Of a stretch of 64,000 nucleotides of DNA, positions 23,370 through 34,419 are shown in pieces (position 1 is the first letter of the stretch; every line of letters starts with the position of its first letter). The notes below the pieces were generated by a model, which was not told where the DNA came from, did no database searches, and was given only the letters and a program-made list of their open reading frames with translations. This DNA comes from Hydnum rufescens UP504 (Eukaryota; Basidiomycota; Agaricomycetes; Cantharellales; Hydnaceae). Made by a program: the position numbers and the translations under genes. The stretch is taken from the NCBI GenBank assembly GCA_014904985.1, contig MU128989.1, positions 14,249 through 78,248 on the forward strand, given 5' to 3'.

Positions 23370-25650
23370 CTAATCCTCATTGCTATGTATGATGTCCTGA
23401 TCGATATTATTGACACTTTGATCAGGATCACTCATGACCCCTGGGGTTTTCCATATCCACGCGAAGTCTTTGGCCCTATTGCAAAGGATGGATGCTTGTT
23501 TGGCAGCATACGCATGGATGCCATCCGACAGATCAAGTAGAAGTCCAGGCATATGCAGAGATTTCCAGTCTTCCCACCAAGCGGCACGATACTCAGAAAA
23601 TTGGAGGATGTGGCACATCTCCTCTTGAAGAAGCTGCACCTCCTCGGCCCAGTGCTGCATTCGCGCATGTGCCTTGGCCCATTCATCACGCAATGCTAGG
23701 GAACTCAGTACAATACAATGATAGAATGAGATACGTAACTTACCTTCATGCATATCTAATGTATCATCTCTGTGTGGGGCAGCGGGTGTAATCCAGATCC
23801 ATGAAAGGGTCCGATGACCCTCACCAGGACCGTCCCTAGGCCTTCGGGCGGCGTCATCTTCGTGTGCCGAAAGAGCACATAGGTCATCTTTCCCCAAGGG
23901 TTTCAGGACACTTTCCCACTCGCCAGAGCCTGCAAGGGTCAAATAAGATTTCCGGGCCACAGAGTACCTCATGGCAATTCTGTTCATTCGTGCTTCGGCT
24001 TTATTGAGAAGTGTCTGTGCACGTGTATTTGGGTTTTGCCCGGACACTTGATCCACCTTGTACTTAGTCAGATGGGCATAGACAATCAGGGATTGACAAA
24101 GCTCTGCAATTGAATCCATTGCCTGCGCATAGCGAAGCTTGTGTTCCATGTCCGCAAGGTTGAAGAGGGAAGCTGAGAAGGGAGCCTCAACAATTGAGTC
24201 TCAGGATGACAGTCTGAATCATCTCTAGAGGGCATCACAGCTACGAGGCACATTGCCTCAGGCATATATGCTGACTGTATCATACGAAATGCTGAAATAT
24301 GCTTTCCCACTTGAAGCCGACACTCCTGAATGTCAGTTTGCTGAAGTGCTGTGCCAGGGCCACTCTGCGCAGCCACATCTTCAGTGAGATGTCACCTTCA
24401 AGATACATGAGTATCACATTACATCCATTCGGAAATCTGCCACTCACTGGTGTTCTTCCAGTTCTAAACCCATAACAAGGAAGGCACATGTGCTTACAGC
24501 ATGTAATTCAGGCTCGCCCGCAGCATGGGACTGCCTCTCTGATTGTATGAGTTTGAGGTGGATTTGTGCTTGGGTCATTGCTATTGCACACAATGAGTTT
24601 ATTTACCCATACATGCACATGTGGGAAAGAAAAACATACATGAGGCCATGATGACGTACGGGTTGGGCTTGGTATTGTCTGATTCCCAAGCCAATACCAT
24701 GGCCAACCATTCATCAGTCACGGCGTTCAAAAAGCCAGCATTGAACTGGTGAAATTGGTCAGAATGTAGGGTAGTTGCAGCGACGGCAGCGAGTAACTTG
24801 GTTTTGAGAGAGTCACCTAGAAAGGAGTGTTAGATTGTAGTGCATTTTGCAAGAGAATAACTTGCCAAGTCCAATGACCTTACAATAGTTCCAACCTCCG
24901 AAGAGATCATCTATTGTGTTGTGCCAGGATCCCTTGCCCATTTCTTTTGTGCTGTTGGCAGTGGGATTAATATTTGCCCAGTCACGCTCAATACCTTCAC
25001 CATCCTTACGTCCAGCACCAGGGCGGAGGTTGAGTGAGAATTTCATGTGACACTGTTGCTTATGCGCAGGGAGGTGGAATTTTGGTATGACACCCGTGAG
25101 CTGTGTTTTTGAATCGAGACAGAGGAGAGGAGGGAGCTGAGCATGGCGCACTGCTTGCTTCTTTATCCATTGACAGAATATGTCATAGGACAAGAGCACG
25201 CTGTGGAGGCCAGATGATCACAGGCTTGAGAAGATGATGAAGTCCATATTGCTGTAACTGTGACATATTATTAATAATCGTTCAGTAATTAACTCGGGAA
25301 TCAACCTTACCATTTGCTTTTCTGGAGATCCCAAGTCCGAGGGGATGAATACAGCCTTGATGTGCACACACAGATGCGCTGACACCAGTCACTCGTAGTC
25401 CTGTCAACTTCCTTGTGTTGGCAAGGTCCACAGCAGCAAGCCCACTGCATGTTGAGATCTGGTCAGGTGAATCAGTATAGTGTATGGGACATGAGGGATT
25501 CTAGAAATGAGCTTACATCCTTCTCAGACATGAAATCTAAGAGAAATTTCTTGTATATTTCATCTTTGACGAAGTAAGCCCAGCCTGTGCCGAGACCTGG
25601 ATCGGAACGGCCCCAGGTTTGAACAGCCTGGTCAGCCAATTATCAGTATC
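23370..25650 (-). pseudogene. KDZ transposase 1, middle and C-terminal part
   Basis: KDZ transposases are large DDE enzymes common in basidiomycetes. On the minus strand the part starts at DTDNWLTRLFKPG and DPGLGTGWAYFV (about 25600), then CSGLAAVDLANTRKLTGL (about 25430), YDIFCQWIKK (about 25180), PKFHLPAH and GRKDGEGIERDWANINP (about 25000-25080, including the catalytic-region Glu), STKEMGKGS, and the coiled C-terminal region (EEVQLLQEEMCHILQF; HAYAAKQASILCNRA) ending at 23370. A 49-50 bp intron lies at about 23703-23751. Frame changes occur around 24100-24800. It is separated from its N-terminus (30506-31148) by element 2 and an LTR. Confidence 0.85.
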
Positions 25651-25701
25651 TAATTAGATACTTCAAAGGTTGCATTTATATGGTCTAACTAGATATCAGA
25701 C

Positions 25702-25775
25702 CCGGGGGCCCCCAGGGGCCCCTGCAATTCAATCAAGGGGGCTGGTCAAGCAGCCCAGGGGCCCCTGGGGCCCTA
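25702..25775. repeat. GC-rich inverted repeat near the left end of element 2
   Basis: GGGCCCCCAGGGGCCCCTG and CAGGGGCCCCTGGGGCCC form an ~18 bp stem around a ~35 bp loop. Element 1 has a weaker C/G run pair at 16878-16915 in the equivalent place. Confidence 0.8.
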
Positions 25776-25859
25776 GCCATGGATTATTTATTTATTTATT
25801 ATTATTATTATTACTACTATTATTATATACAATGATAGGCTCGCCCAGTGGGGCTCACC

Positions 25860-27545
25860 CATGCGCCCAAGAAGAACAGCCAGAGGCTGCTCTTCTTGCG
25901 CGATCACAGCCAAAGAAAAAGCCTCACCTTCATGTGGGGGGGGGTTTGGCTTGGTTCCCGGGTTTGGGGTCGTGGGGTTCAGCTTGGCGGGTTCGGGGTC
26001 GTGGGGTGGGTTGCAGGGTTCGGCTCGCCAGATCTTCGTTCGCCGGGTGTTCGTTTGGCGGGTTTGGGGTCAGGGGTTCATGCGGATTTGAGTCCAAGAT
26101 CTAGGGGAAAAAAAACAATATGTTAGAAAATAAAGCTTTGCAAGAAGAGCAGCTTATGCTGCTCTTCTTGCACCGCAGGATTAATAAAAAAAGCTCACCT
26201 TGTAGTACCACACCCGCGGCGGCGGGTGTGGTACTTTATATTCCCGTGTATGGTCGGCCGGGTTTCGAGATGCGGGGTCGTGGGGGTTCTTGCATCGGTA
26301 TTCGCTCGCGTGAAAGGTGAAGACCTAATAGAAAAAAAAGTCGGTCAGTAAAGAAGTAAAGGCAGCGCAAAAAGAGCAGCTTACGCTGCTCTTTTTGCGC
26401 GCTGTATATATTGGGGGGACTCACCTTATATAGAACCACACCCGCCATAGCGGGTGTGGTTCATGCTGCCGTTCGCTGTGCGCGTTGTCGTCTGTTGTGG
26501 TCGCACTGGTCACGTTTTCGCGGTTTTCTTTGTCAGGGGGTGGGTCGTTTGGCATGTCTTCGGCGGGGTTTTGCTCACCGGGTCTTCGTTCGGCGGGGTC
26601 ACGGTTGTGGGGTTTCGCTCGGCGGGTTTGGGTTGGGGGTTTGTGTGGGTGCGAGTCCAAAAGCTAGAAGAATAAATAAACATTACATATTGCAAGAAGA
26701 GCAGCTTACGCTGCTCTTCTTGCGCCACAAAAAAAATAAAAAATAAAAAAAACTTATCTTGTGGTACCACACACCTGCCGCAGCAGGTGTGTGGTTCCTG
26801 GGGCCACTCGTTGGCTTCACGTCGCTTTGTGTCTTTGCTGGTGGGGTGGTCCTTCACTCGCGGGGGTTTCGTTTGGCGTGTGACTTTTGGCGCGCGTTCG
26901 TGTCATGGGCTGTCATTTCGGGGGGTTTGGGGTTCATTTGGCGGGTCCTTGTTTGGCAGGGGTCCGTTCCGCTCGTTCTTGTTGGGTGGTTCTTCATTTC
27001 ATTGGTTGTAGGGCAGGGGATAATCTAGAAAAAATCTTTACATTAGTGAGAAATTAAAACCAGTGCAAAAGGAGCAGCTTTCGCTGCTCTTTTTGCGCAG
27101 CTGGACATATTGGAGGGGGGGACTCATCTTATAGAGAACCACACACCCGCTGTAGCGGGTGTGGGGTTCGTGCGGCCATTCACTGGGCACATTGTCGTCT
27201 GTCGTCGTCGCGTTCGTCACGTTCGTTGCGTTCGTTGCGTTCGTCGTGTTCATCGCGTTCGTCGTGTTCATCATGTTCGTCGTGTTCGTCGTGTTGTCGC
27301 GGTCTTCCTTCTCGTGTTGTTGCCTGGCGTGGTCCTATTTGGGCCCTGGCAGGTCGGGCCTTCGTCGTTTGGCTGATCCCTAGGACCAGGTCATGATCTA
27401 TATGAAAGGTGCTGTGTTAGTAAACAAGTTCAAAGCAGCGCAAAGAGAGCAGCTTTCGCTGCTCTTTTTGCGCTGTTGTATCTACTACGATAAAAAAAAC
27501 TCACCTTGTGACCACACACCCGCATCGGTGGGTGTGTGGTCATCT
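25860..27545 (-). repeat. Element 2 left arm: double-hairpin units, minus orientation
   Basis: There are six hairpin A copies (25869, 26134, 26364, 26689, 27064, 27435) and five B copies (26206, 26433, 26765, 27139, 27512). Minus-strand A loops are ATAA, GTAA, GTAA, GAAA, GAAA. The linkers are strikingly G/T-rich on the plus strand (for example 26460-26650). Intron-like signals read on the minus strand, for example CACCTTGTAG before B and CTAG-AATAATA with TTAGT after A. Local CTCG/CGTT simple repeats (27200-27300) lie in one linker. Confidence 0.92.
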
Positions 27546-27588
27546 TTCCTTCTTTGGGTGGTTTCCCTGTTAGGTGGTGGTTGTGAGA

Positions 27589-28244
27589 GAAAGAAACACA
27601 ACTCAACACCGGCAATTGCCGGCATCCAAAAAGCGCCCAAGTGCAGCGTCACGACTACAGTATGAATTAGTAGCAAGTGACTAAATGTAGAATAAATACC
27701 ATATAATTAATATTTGTCGAAAGGAAATAAAGAGGCCATAACAATGAGTCAGAGTTCACTAAGGCATGCACATTGCAAAGTGGATTGGGCGATTTCTATG
27801 CTTCACAATCGGCTTAAATTTAAATATATTGGTGGAATATATGTACCCTACATGGGCGATCAATTATTTCGGGCGCTCCCTCCATTTTTCAATTTTTCGT
27901 ACCTTCAATTCCTTAAATAGGGAATTGAAGGTACGAAAAATTGAAAAATGGAGGGAGCGCCCGAAATAATTGATCGCCCATGTAGGGTACATATATTCCA
28001 CCAATATATTTAAATTTAAGCCGATTGTGAAGCATAGAAATCGCCCAATCCACTTTGCAATGTGCATGCCTTAGTGAACTCTGACTCATTGTTATGGCCT
28101 CTTTATTTCCTTTCGACAAATATTAATTATATGGTATTTATTCTACATTTAGTCACTTGCTACTAATTCATACTGTAGTCGTGACGCTGCACTTGGGCGC
28201 TTTTTGGATGCCGGCAATTGCCGGCGTTGAGTTGTGTTTCTTTC
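27589..28244. repeat. Element 2 central palindrome
   Basis: Arms 27589-27912 and 27921-28244 are essentially perfect reverse complements around an 8 bp spacer (TTAAATAG). The outer ends carry CCGGCAATTGCCGGCATCC and AAGCGCCCAAGTGCAG. Identical peptides can be read on both strands here, which is a consequence of symmetry and not of coding. Confidence 0.97.
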
Positions 28245-28269
28245 CCGCACCTTACGCAACCACCCAACA

Positions 28270-29859
28270 AGGAACTAGACGACCACACACCCGCCGTTGC
28301 GAGTGTGTGGTCACTAGGTGAGTTTTATTTTGGAATAGCTACAACAGCGCAAAAAGAGCAGCGAAGCTGCTCTTTTTGCGCTGCTTTTACTTCTTAACTG
28401 ACGCTCTTTTTGTTTAAATCTAGGTCTCATCTTTCACACGAACAAATAGCAACACGAAACCCCAGCAGCCCCAGGTATCGACACCAGGCCAGTAAGAACG
28501 GGGACGACCGTATAACGACCTACCCGAACAAGAGTCCGCACCTGAAAAGCAGCACGGTGCATGGCCACAGAGTGAAACGAGGTACCACACACCTGCCGTG
28601 GCGGGTGTGTGGTACTATATGATTGTTTTTTTTTTGTTATTTTTATTTTATTTTGTGGTGCAAGAAGAGCAGCGTAAGCTGCTCTTCTTGCAAAGTTTTA
28701 ATGATTTAACTAATATTATTTATTTTCTAGATCTTGAACTCAAACCTGTATGAACCCGCAGAGCCAAACCCCGCAACCCCAAACCCGCCCAACGAACGCC
28801 CGGGAAACAAACACCCGCCCCACGAACGCCCGCCCAATGAACACCCACCCAACGAAAACTTGCCATACGAACACCACCCGCCTGCCAAAACCGACAATCC
28901 GCCAAATGAGCACGGGCCAAACGGCCTCCGCCAAACCAAACTTTCCAAACCACACACCCACCAAAGCGGGTGTGTGGTAATATTAGGTATGTCTAATCCC
29001 ACCGGTGCCAAAAGAGCAGCAGAAGCTGCTCTTTTGGCACCTCTGTTTTCTTTTTTTGTACTAATGTATTATTATTCGTTCTTCTAGGTCTTTTCCCTCC
29101 GCGAAGACCCACCCGACGAGGACATCGTGTACCATACACCCGCTTTGGCGGGTGTGTGGTACTAGTAGGTGAGTTTTTTTTTTATTACGCAGTGTACCGC
29201 GACGCCAAAAGAGTAGCCCCGGCTGCTCTTTTGGCGTTGCCTTCGTTTTTTTTCTTTACTAACATATCATTATTCTAGGTACATTTTACCATGCAACACC
29301 TGACCCGACGAATGCACAGATCAGGCCAGGGCAAAACACGGGACCACGCAGCCACCCATACCCCCCAATCCTCGACTTCCCACAACATATATGAGGACGA
29401 AACAAATACAGCGCCACACACCCGCTTCGGTGGGTGTGTGGCAATATTAGGTGAGTTTCCCCCCCTACGGGTGTGTGACGACGCCAAAAGAGCAGCACCA
29501 GCTGCTCTTTTGGCGTTGCCTTTGTTTTTTTTTTCTTTACTAACATACTATTATTCTAGGTATCTCCACTGCCCGATATCCGACTCGACAAATGCACAGA
29601 CCAGGTCCAAAGCAAAACACGGGACCGCACCGCCCCCATACCCCCGACCCTCGATTTTCCGCAACAACGAAACACGAAACAAATACAGTGCCACACACCC
29701 GCTTCGGCAGGTGTGTGGCAATATTAGGTTAGTTTTTTTGATTATGAGGTGTACCACGACGCAAAAGAGCAGCACCTGCTGCTCTTTTGGCGTTCCCTTT
29801 GAATTTTTTTCCTTTACTAACATATTAATCTTATTTTTACTTATTTAATCTAGGTTATC
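28270..29859 (+). repeat. Element 2 right arm: double-hairpin units, plus orientation
   Basis: There are six hairpin A copies (28344, 28660, 29007, 29201, 29481, 29760) and six B copies (28283, 28583, 28950, 29131, 29413, 29693; two with a C-TTCG-G loop). Five of six have an AG|GTRAGT-like donor after B, and all six have an ACTAAC/ACTAAT plus CTAG acceptor. Two predicted introns (29169-29278 and 29451-29559) are 110 and 109 bp, and the intervening exon is 172 bp. The linkers are very A/C-rich (28735-28930). The array is cut at 29859 by the LTR. Confidence 0.93.
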
Positions 29860-30505
29860 TGTCAGGGCCACGCTGCGACGGGAGCACCAAACAACTATAA
29901 ACACGGATAAGTCCGACTAGGTCCGGTGTAAGTCCGGCTTAGTCCGAAGGAATCCGGGCAAGGCTGAGATAAAGAGAACGGAGGAAGATAGAAGAGAGTT
30001 CCAGCAGCCCGGAAGGGTCTAGGCAGAAAGGAGCATGACGGTCCTTAAGCTCGTGGAGTTAGCTGGAACACACTCGGAACTGTAGTCCGGGGTAATAGCG
30101 GAAATCCTGAGTTTTCATAGAAGACATAAGGAAGTACAAGGACAAACCTGTAGTCCGGGGTAATAGCAGAAATCCTGAGAGACCAAAGCTGAGGCCTCTG
30201 GACTTTGCCCTGGACTACTTATACAGGACAGCTATACTACGAGGGGAGTGATCATCAAGGGGGAGGGTGGTTACAAGGGAGGTGGAAACAGGAACAGGGG
30301 AGCGGCCAGGAACAAGGACAGGTACTAGCGTGGGTAACTCGGAATCAAAGGAAATGAAAGAGAAATGAAACGTGACAGAACAAACTCGGAAGCAAACGGA
30401 AACAAACGGAAACAAGAAGAAATAAACTGACGGAGCCCGGAGAGCACCGGAGACAAATCGGAAGCAAACCGGAGTTATCGGAAAAGAAGCGGACGAACCT
30501 TGACA
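29860..30505 (-). mobile_element. LTR of Gypsy family 1, copy C (no internal region)
   Basis: TGTCAGGG...CTTGACA ends, nearly identical to the 1407-2054 LTR (for example GACGGTCCTTAAGCTCGTGG and the duplicated GTAGTCCGGGGTAATAG words). The left flank is the array of element 2 (GTTATC) and the right flank is KDZ coding sequence (GGCTC). No target duplication is seen, which suggests LTR-LTR recombination with deletion and not simple insertion. Confidence 0.85.
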
Positions 30506-31148
30506 GGCTCATACTGACATTTATATGATGCAATGGGAGGTGTTCATGCCATAGGACACAACAGTCCTTACAGAGCATTTGGTGGTTGAAGCACTCAATG
30601 CATCTATACATCCCACTGAGGCCAGGTAGCTGGCATGATGGACAGCCATTGACAAGCAGTGAGTCGCCGCGACCATCATATCGAAGAAGGGCATCAAGAA
30701 ATTCATCATGAATGAAAGTCCATTCAAGTAGCAGTTCATCCTGTAGCTTAGAGTAAAGAAAAGAAAAGATTGTACTCTGGAAGGAAATACTCACTGCAGC
30801 CTCATAGCGCTTATTTCCAGTCATCTTTGATCTTTGGCCCATTTGGTGGTGGTTGGGATTGCTTGGGTCAAAGACTTCATCATCTGCGCAGTTCGGCACA
30901 TCGGGTGACATATCAACTGATGTCAAATCAAGAGCTTGGGATGGGAGCTCAGCAGGTGGCCATATGATGTTTTGCTTGCATGTGCCGGTGCCATTATGGG
31001 AGATTACAACATGGCTGGTAACAGCCTCCCGCACAATGGGATTGAAAGGATTAGACTTAGGTCTACCATAGTGTGGCATGTTGTCATGGTCAAAAAGATA
31101 GCTCCCTGTCATTATTAGCAGGGTTAAGTCAATTGAGGAATTGTCCAT
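30506..31148 (-). pseudogene. KDZ transposase 1, N-terminal part with CxC2 cluster
   Basis: The minus-strand ATG (31148) opens a poorly conserved N-terminus (GRPKSNPFNPIV). A 48 bp intron (30747-30794, GTGAGT...CTAAG) joins KRYEAA to LQDELLLEWTF. The CxC2 zinc cluster associated with KDZ transposases follows: CPSC, YRCIECF, LCKDCCVLWHEHLPLHHI (about 30530-30650). The frame ends at the LTR at 30505. Roughly 250 residues expected between this and 25650 are missing from the locus. Confidence 0.85.
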
Positions 31149-33566
31149 CTACTGCCACACAGCATCTCAATTACCAGGGTAATCAATTACAGCTCTACAT
31201 TGAGGTATACAATATAATAATGCCAGGCCTAACTCAAGTATACATCCACAGTCTGAGGGGCCAACACCAGGCCGAGTGCAAGTCCCCTCTACCTTGACTG
31301 AAAACCCCACCAAGGCGATCTCATTGACAGGCAAGCTGGCTGCACGTGCACCTGCGGCATTGCGGAACACCGGCAATGGCCCCTAAGGAGCCAGCACAAG
31401 GCCGGGCATGCATTCCCCCTTACAGGGAGCCCAGAGATCGGTATCAATGACCTAAGGTTGATCTCAGTGACACCATGTCCTCAATACCTAATGACTCGAC
31501 ACTAATACTACTGACCACTGATGGAACCCTAACCTCAGTACCTGCACAACACAAGTCCACCGCTAGAAAAGAAAGGGTCAGGGCTCTAGCTGCTTCGCAG
31601 CTATACTAATAAACTACTCACCAGATAGGAGAGACCATTGGCATGGTCAACATGAGGAACAGAACAGACTTGGATATGGGTAGCTGATAATCTGAGCACC
31701 AGCGAGCATGGCATGCCTATCGAAAATTTTCGTCGGTGGGGATGTGGGCACAGGCCCGATACTGAGAATTGTAGCCCAGTAAGCACAAGATAAAGATGAA
31801 GTCAAGATGAGCACCTGACATTGAAAATTGGAGCCCAGTAAGCCTGAGATAAAGACGAACGAGAGTTGAGATGAATCAGCACCTGATGTTAAAGATTGGA
31901 GCCCAGTAAGCCCAAGATAAAGACAAACGAGAGTTGAGATGAATTAGCACCTGACGTTAAAGATTGGAGCCCAGTAAGCCCAAGATAAAGACGAACAAGA
32001 GTTGAGATGAATTAGCACCTGACATTGAAAATTGTAGCCAAGTAAGCTCGAGATAAAGATTGCCGACAGTTGAGAGGGATCGGCAGAGACAGTGGCAGCC
32101 ATGATTTCAACTAGAGATGGGGTAGCGACGGAGGAAGGCAGAGGGCCTCTGAACTCCAAATGCTGACAGGTCAGGAGATGGCAGTCATGGCATGGTATGA
32201 TGGCAAACTTACTAATGATGAGAAAAGTTGAAGATGCATTAATGCACTTGCAGAAGACCTGAACAGCCCACATACCAAGCTGGTCAAGATGATGCTGCAG
32301 AGCTGGAACCAGAATAATAGATGAGGAACTGAAAGTGATGGGAAGTGATGGGGGATGACATGGTGGTTAGGAAGAATGAAAAAAACTTCCTGGAGAATGC
32401 CGAGAAATAGCAAATTTGATTCCACTCCAGCCATCTCCTGCCCACTCATCATGGCACACCAGCAATCCCACAGAGTTGCAGGTATCATGTAAAGGCTCAA
32501 CAAATAATTTGTATTTGTGTCCTGCTTTACATTTCGCCTTAGAGAAGGGAGATTTAGCAGGGTGCCAACAAGCTCAATGTGACTTCTAGTGCTCATTCAT
32601 GTGACTTAGTGTTAATCTGAGTGGTGTATGGGTCTCTACTATAAAATATCTCAATGAAGAGAAGGGTTGAATCAGTAGGGTCTCTTGTTCATTGAAAATT
32701 GTACTCTGCGAGTCTCTGTGACCATGTGTGACTCCAATAGGGGTTATTTGGAGTAGATAACTAGACAGGGTGCCACAGGCACCCACAACCTTGCTTGTGA
32801 TTCTGGGTGGAGATTAGGGTTATTCTGTCAAAGCAGAACAGAACATCTGAACCAATCAGAAGCCAGGAAGTGGCAAGTTCACAACATAATTGTGCTAGTG
32901 GAAGTGACCTTGCAGGCAAGGTAAAGAGGTTTCAGGCTACAAGAATTTGCCTAGAATTTGCATGTAATTTGACTCCAGTCTCAAAGCTGGAACTAGAGCT
33001 AGAATTGGAAATTGATTCCATAGATGCTTCAATTCCAGGAAGATTCTTCTTTCTGGTTTGAATCCCCTATTGTTCCTCAGATTTGACATCTTAGGACACC
33101 TGCCACATTACAACAGATAGATAAGTTGGTTTTCAAATATCGATTCCTATAATTTTTGGTTTCTTATCTCTGTGCAAATTCAATCCACTACAGTACAGTA
33201 TCTACTTCCCTAAATCTAATTTGATTGATCAACACATTTTTTCTGACCTGTGGGATTGAGCTCCAAGGTTTATTGGAGGTCCGATATTAAAGATCCCAAA
33301 AATCCATGAACATATTTAGTCCAGTATCAATATCACAATTCTGCGGCCAATGTTTTGATTGATTTCCGATCCTTATTGGAGACCTGATCTTAAGAATAAC
33401 CAATAAAAAAAGAACCGATTTGGTCCAGTATCGGCATTGCAAGTTGCCAAGTTTGACTTTCATTATGTACATTATATCTTCACTGAAACCCTCAGCCTGG
33501 TGGGGATGACACATGAAGTTCATAATTTTGGCAAAACAAAACACAGGGTGAACACAACAACAAGAT
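31149..33566. other. Unassigned region
   Basis: A minus-strand stretch at 32171-32596 reads like coding (KMSTRSHIELVGTLLNLPS; YMIPATLWDCWCAMM) but I do not recognise a family and cannot fix its limits. A 68 bp tandem repeat is listed separately. 32600-33560 shows no gene. Confidence 0.35.
31743..32085. repeat. 68 bp minisatellite, about five units
   Basis: The word GCACCTGAC starts at 31811, 31879, 31947 and 32015, exactly 68 bp apart, with a diverged unit on each side. On the minus strand each unit begins GTGCTAATTC and ends ACGTCAG, resembling a minimal GT...AG intron. Confidence 0.9.
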
Positions 33567-34326
33567 CTAAGGAGTAATTGTTTCGACGTGTCCTGCCTGA
33601 AGAGCATTCCCATATCTAATCCATCCACTTGCCGCATTTGGGACATGATAATAGACAGCATGTGATACACCAGTCACAAGGGGAGAGGTAGCTTCCCTGT
33701 GTATTCTGTCAAGTTGAGACAATAGTGGTGCGGATAAGTCGGACACACCATGATTGGAACACTCCCATCTGTAACCCTTTGGTTATGAGATACCAGTGTC
33801 TCCCCATATGAGCTTCAGTGCCAGGGTCGGGGGACACCGGGTGAATAACAGAGTCATGGTGCAGGGGTTGAGGGAAAATAGGAAGCGACGCAATCACAGA
33901 CGTAACATCACCCGTGGCTGTTGGGACTGACCTCGAGAGGGAAAGTGATGCAGCAGCAGATACAAGGCTTTCCATATCTTCAGGTTTGGCAGACAACTGG
34001 GATGCAGGCGCAATGGCGGACGGATCATCTCCGGACACCTCACTGGACTCTGTGGCAGTTTTGGCTGGGACTTCGGGAACGACAGCAACGTTTGGAGGCA
34101 GTGCAGAAAGAGGATGGAGACTAGGAAGTACTGCTTTGAGAGATTGATTCATCCTGTCTACAGCTGTAGTCAGCTGAAAAATCATCTGGCCAAGCAGAGC
34201 AATCTGCAAGGACACTGAAAAATTCAAAGCGAGTCAGGATGGAGGGAATTCAGGCTGAATAGGAAAACACTTACGGCCCAGTACCTGCGGGGGAATTTCG
34301 GGCGCAGTAAAACCCATATTTTCCAT
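33567..34326 (-). CDS. Viroplasmin-like fold protein, module copy 1
   Basis: This is a predicted small protein of unknown role. The start ATG (34326) gives MENMGFTAPEIPPQ. Intron 1 is 34215-34274 (60 bp, phase 1) and intron 2 is 33697-33748 (TG|GTGTGT...ACACAG). The spliced product has a Ser/Pro/Ala-rich middle and a C-terminal domain with HWYLITKGLQMGVFQSW joined to SPLVTGVSHAVYYHVPN, ending at TAG 33567. The W-Y-V-x-x-G-x-x-G-V-F-x-x-W...V-x-G-V pattern matches the viroplasmin/RNase H1 N-terminal hybrid-binding fold. It is divergent from the gene at 34420 across 93 bp. Copy 2 (56440-57082) has introns at the same positions, which supports the model. Confidence 0.68.
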
Positions 34327-34419
34327 AGACTGAGTCAACTCGTGTCAGGCATAAGGTATCGACAGTACAACACAGAAGTCCCCATCTTTGATTCCCATGG
34401 CACCAACTTTCACTCCACA
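34327..34419. promoter_or_regulatory. Short shared intergenic region of the divergent gene pair, copy 1
   Basis: Only 93 bp separate the two start codons. It presumably carries a bidirectional promoter. The equivalent region in copy 2 is 81 bp (56359-56439). No clear TATA box is seen. Confidence 0.5.

Larger units (their letters stand above)
25653..29859. mobile_element. Element 2: hairpin-array element, right end missing
   Basis: The left end ATTAGATACTTCAAAGG follows a TA (25651-25652) in KDZ gene 1 and is built like the right end of element 1 (ATTAG-TAC...ATGGT-CTAA). The adjoining ATTATTATTACTACTATTATTATAT block (25800-25830) matches element 1. Inside are a left array, a central palindrome and a right array, with no transposase. 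The right end is absent: the array stops in the middle of a CTAG|GTTATC boundary at an LTR (29860). It is probably non-autonomous and dependent on a transposase such as that of element 1. Confidence 0.82.

Noticed and set aside
27766..28067. Identical 67-residue open frames on both strands
   Set aside because: They arise only because 27589-28244 is a perfect palindrome. The frames are not conserved in the other two palindromes.
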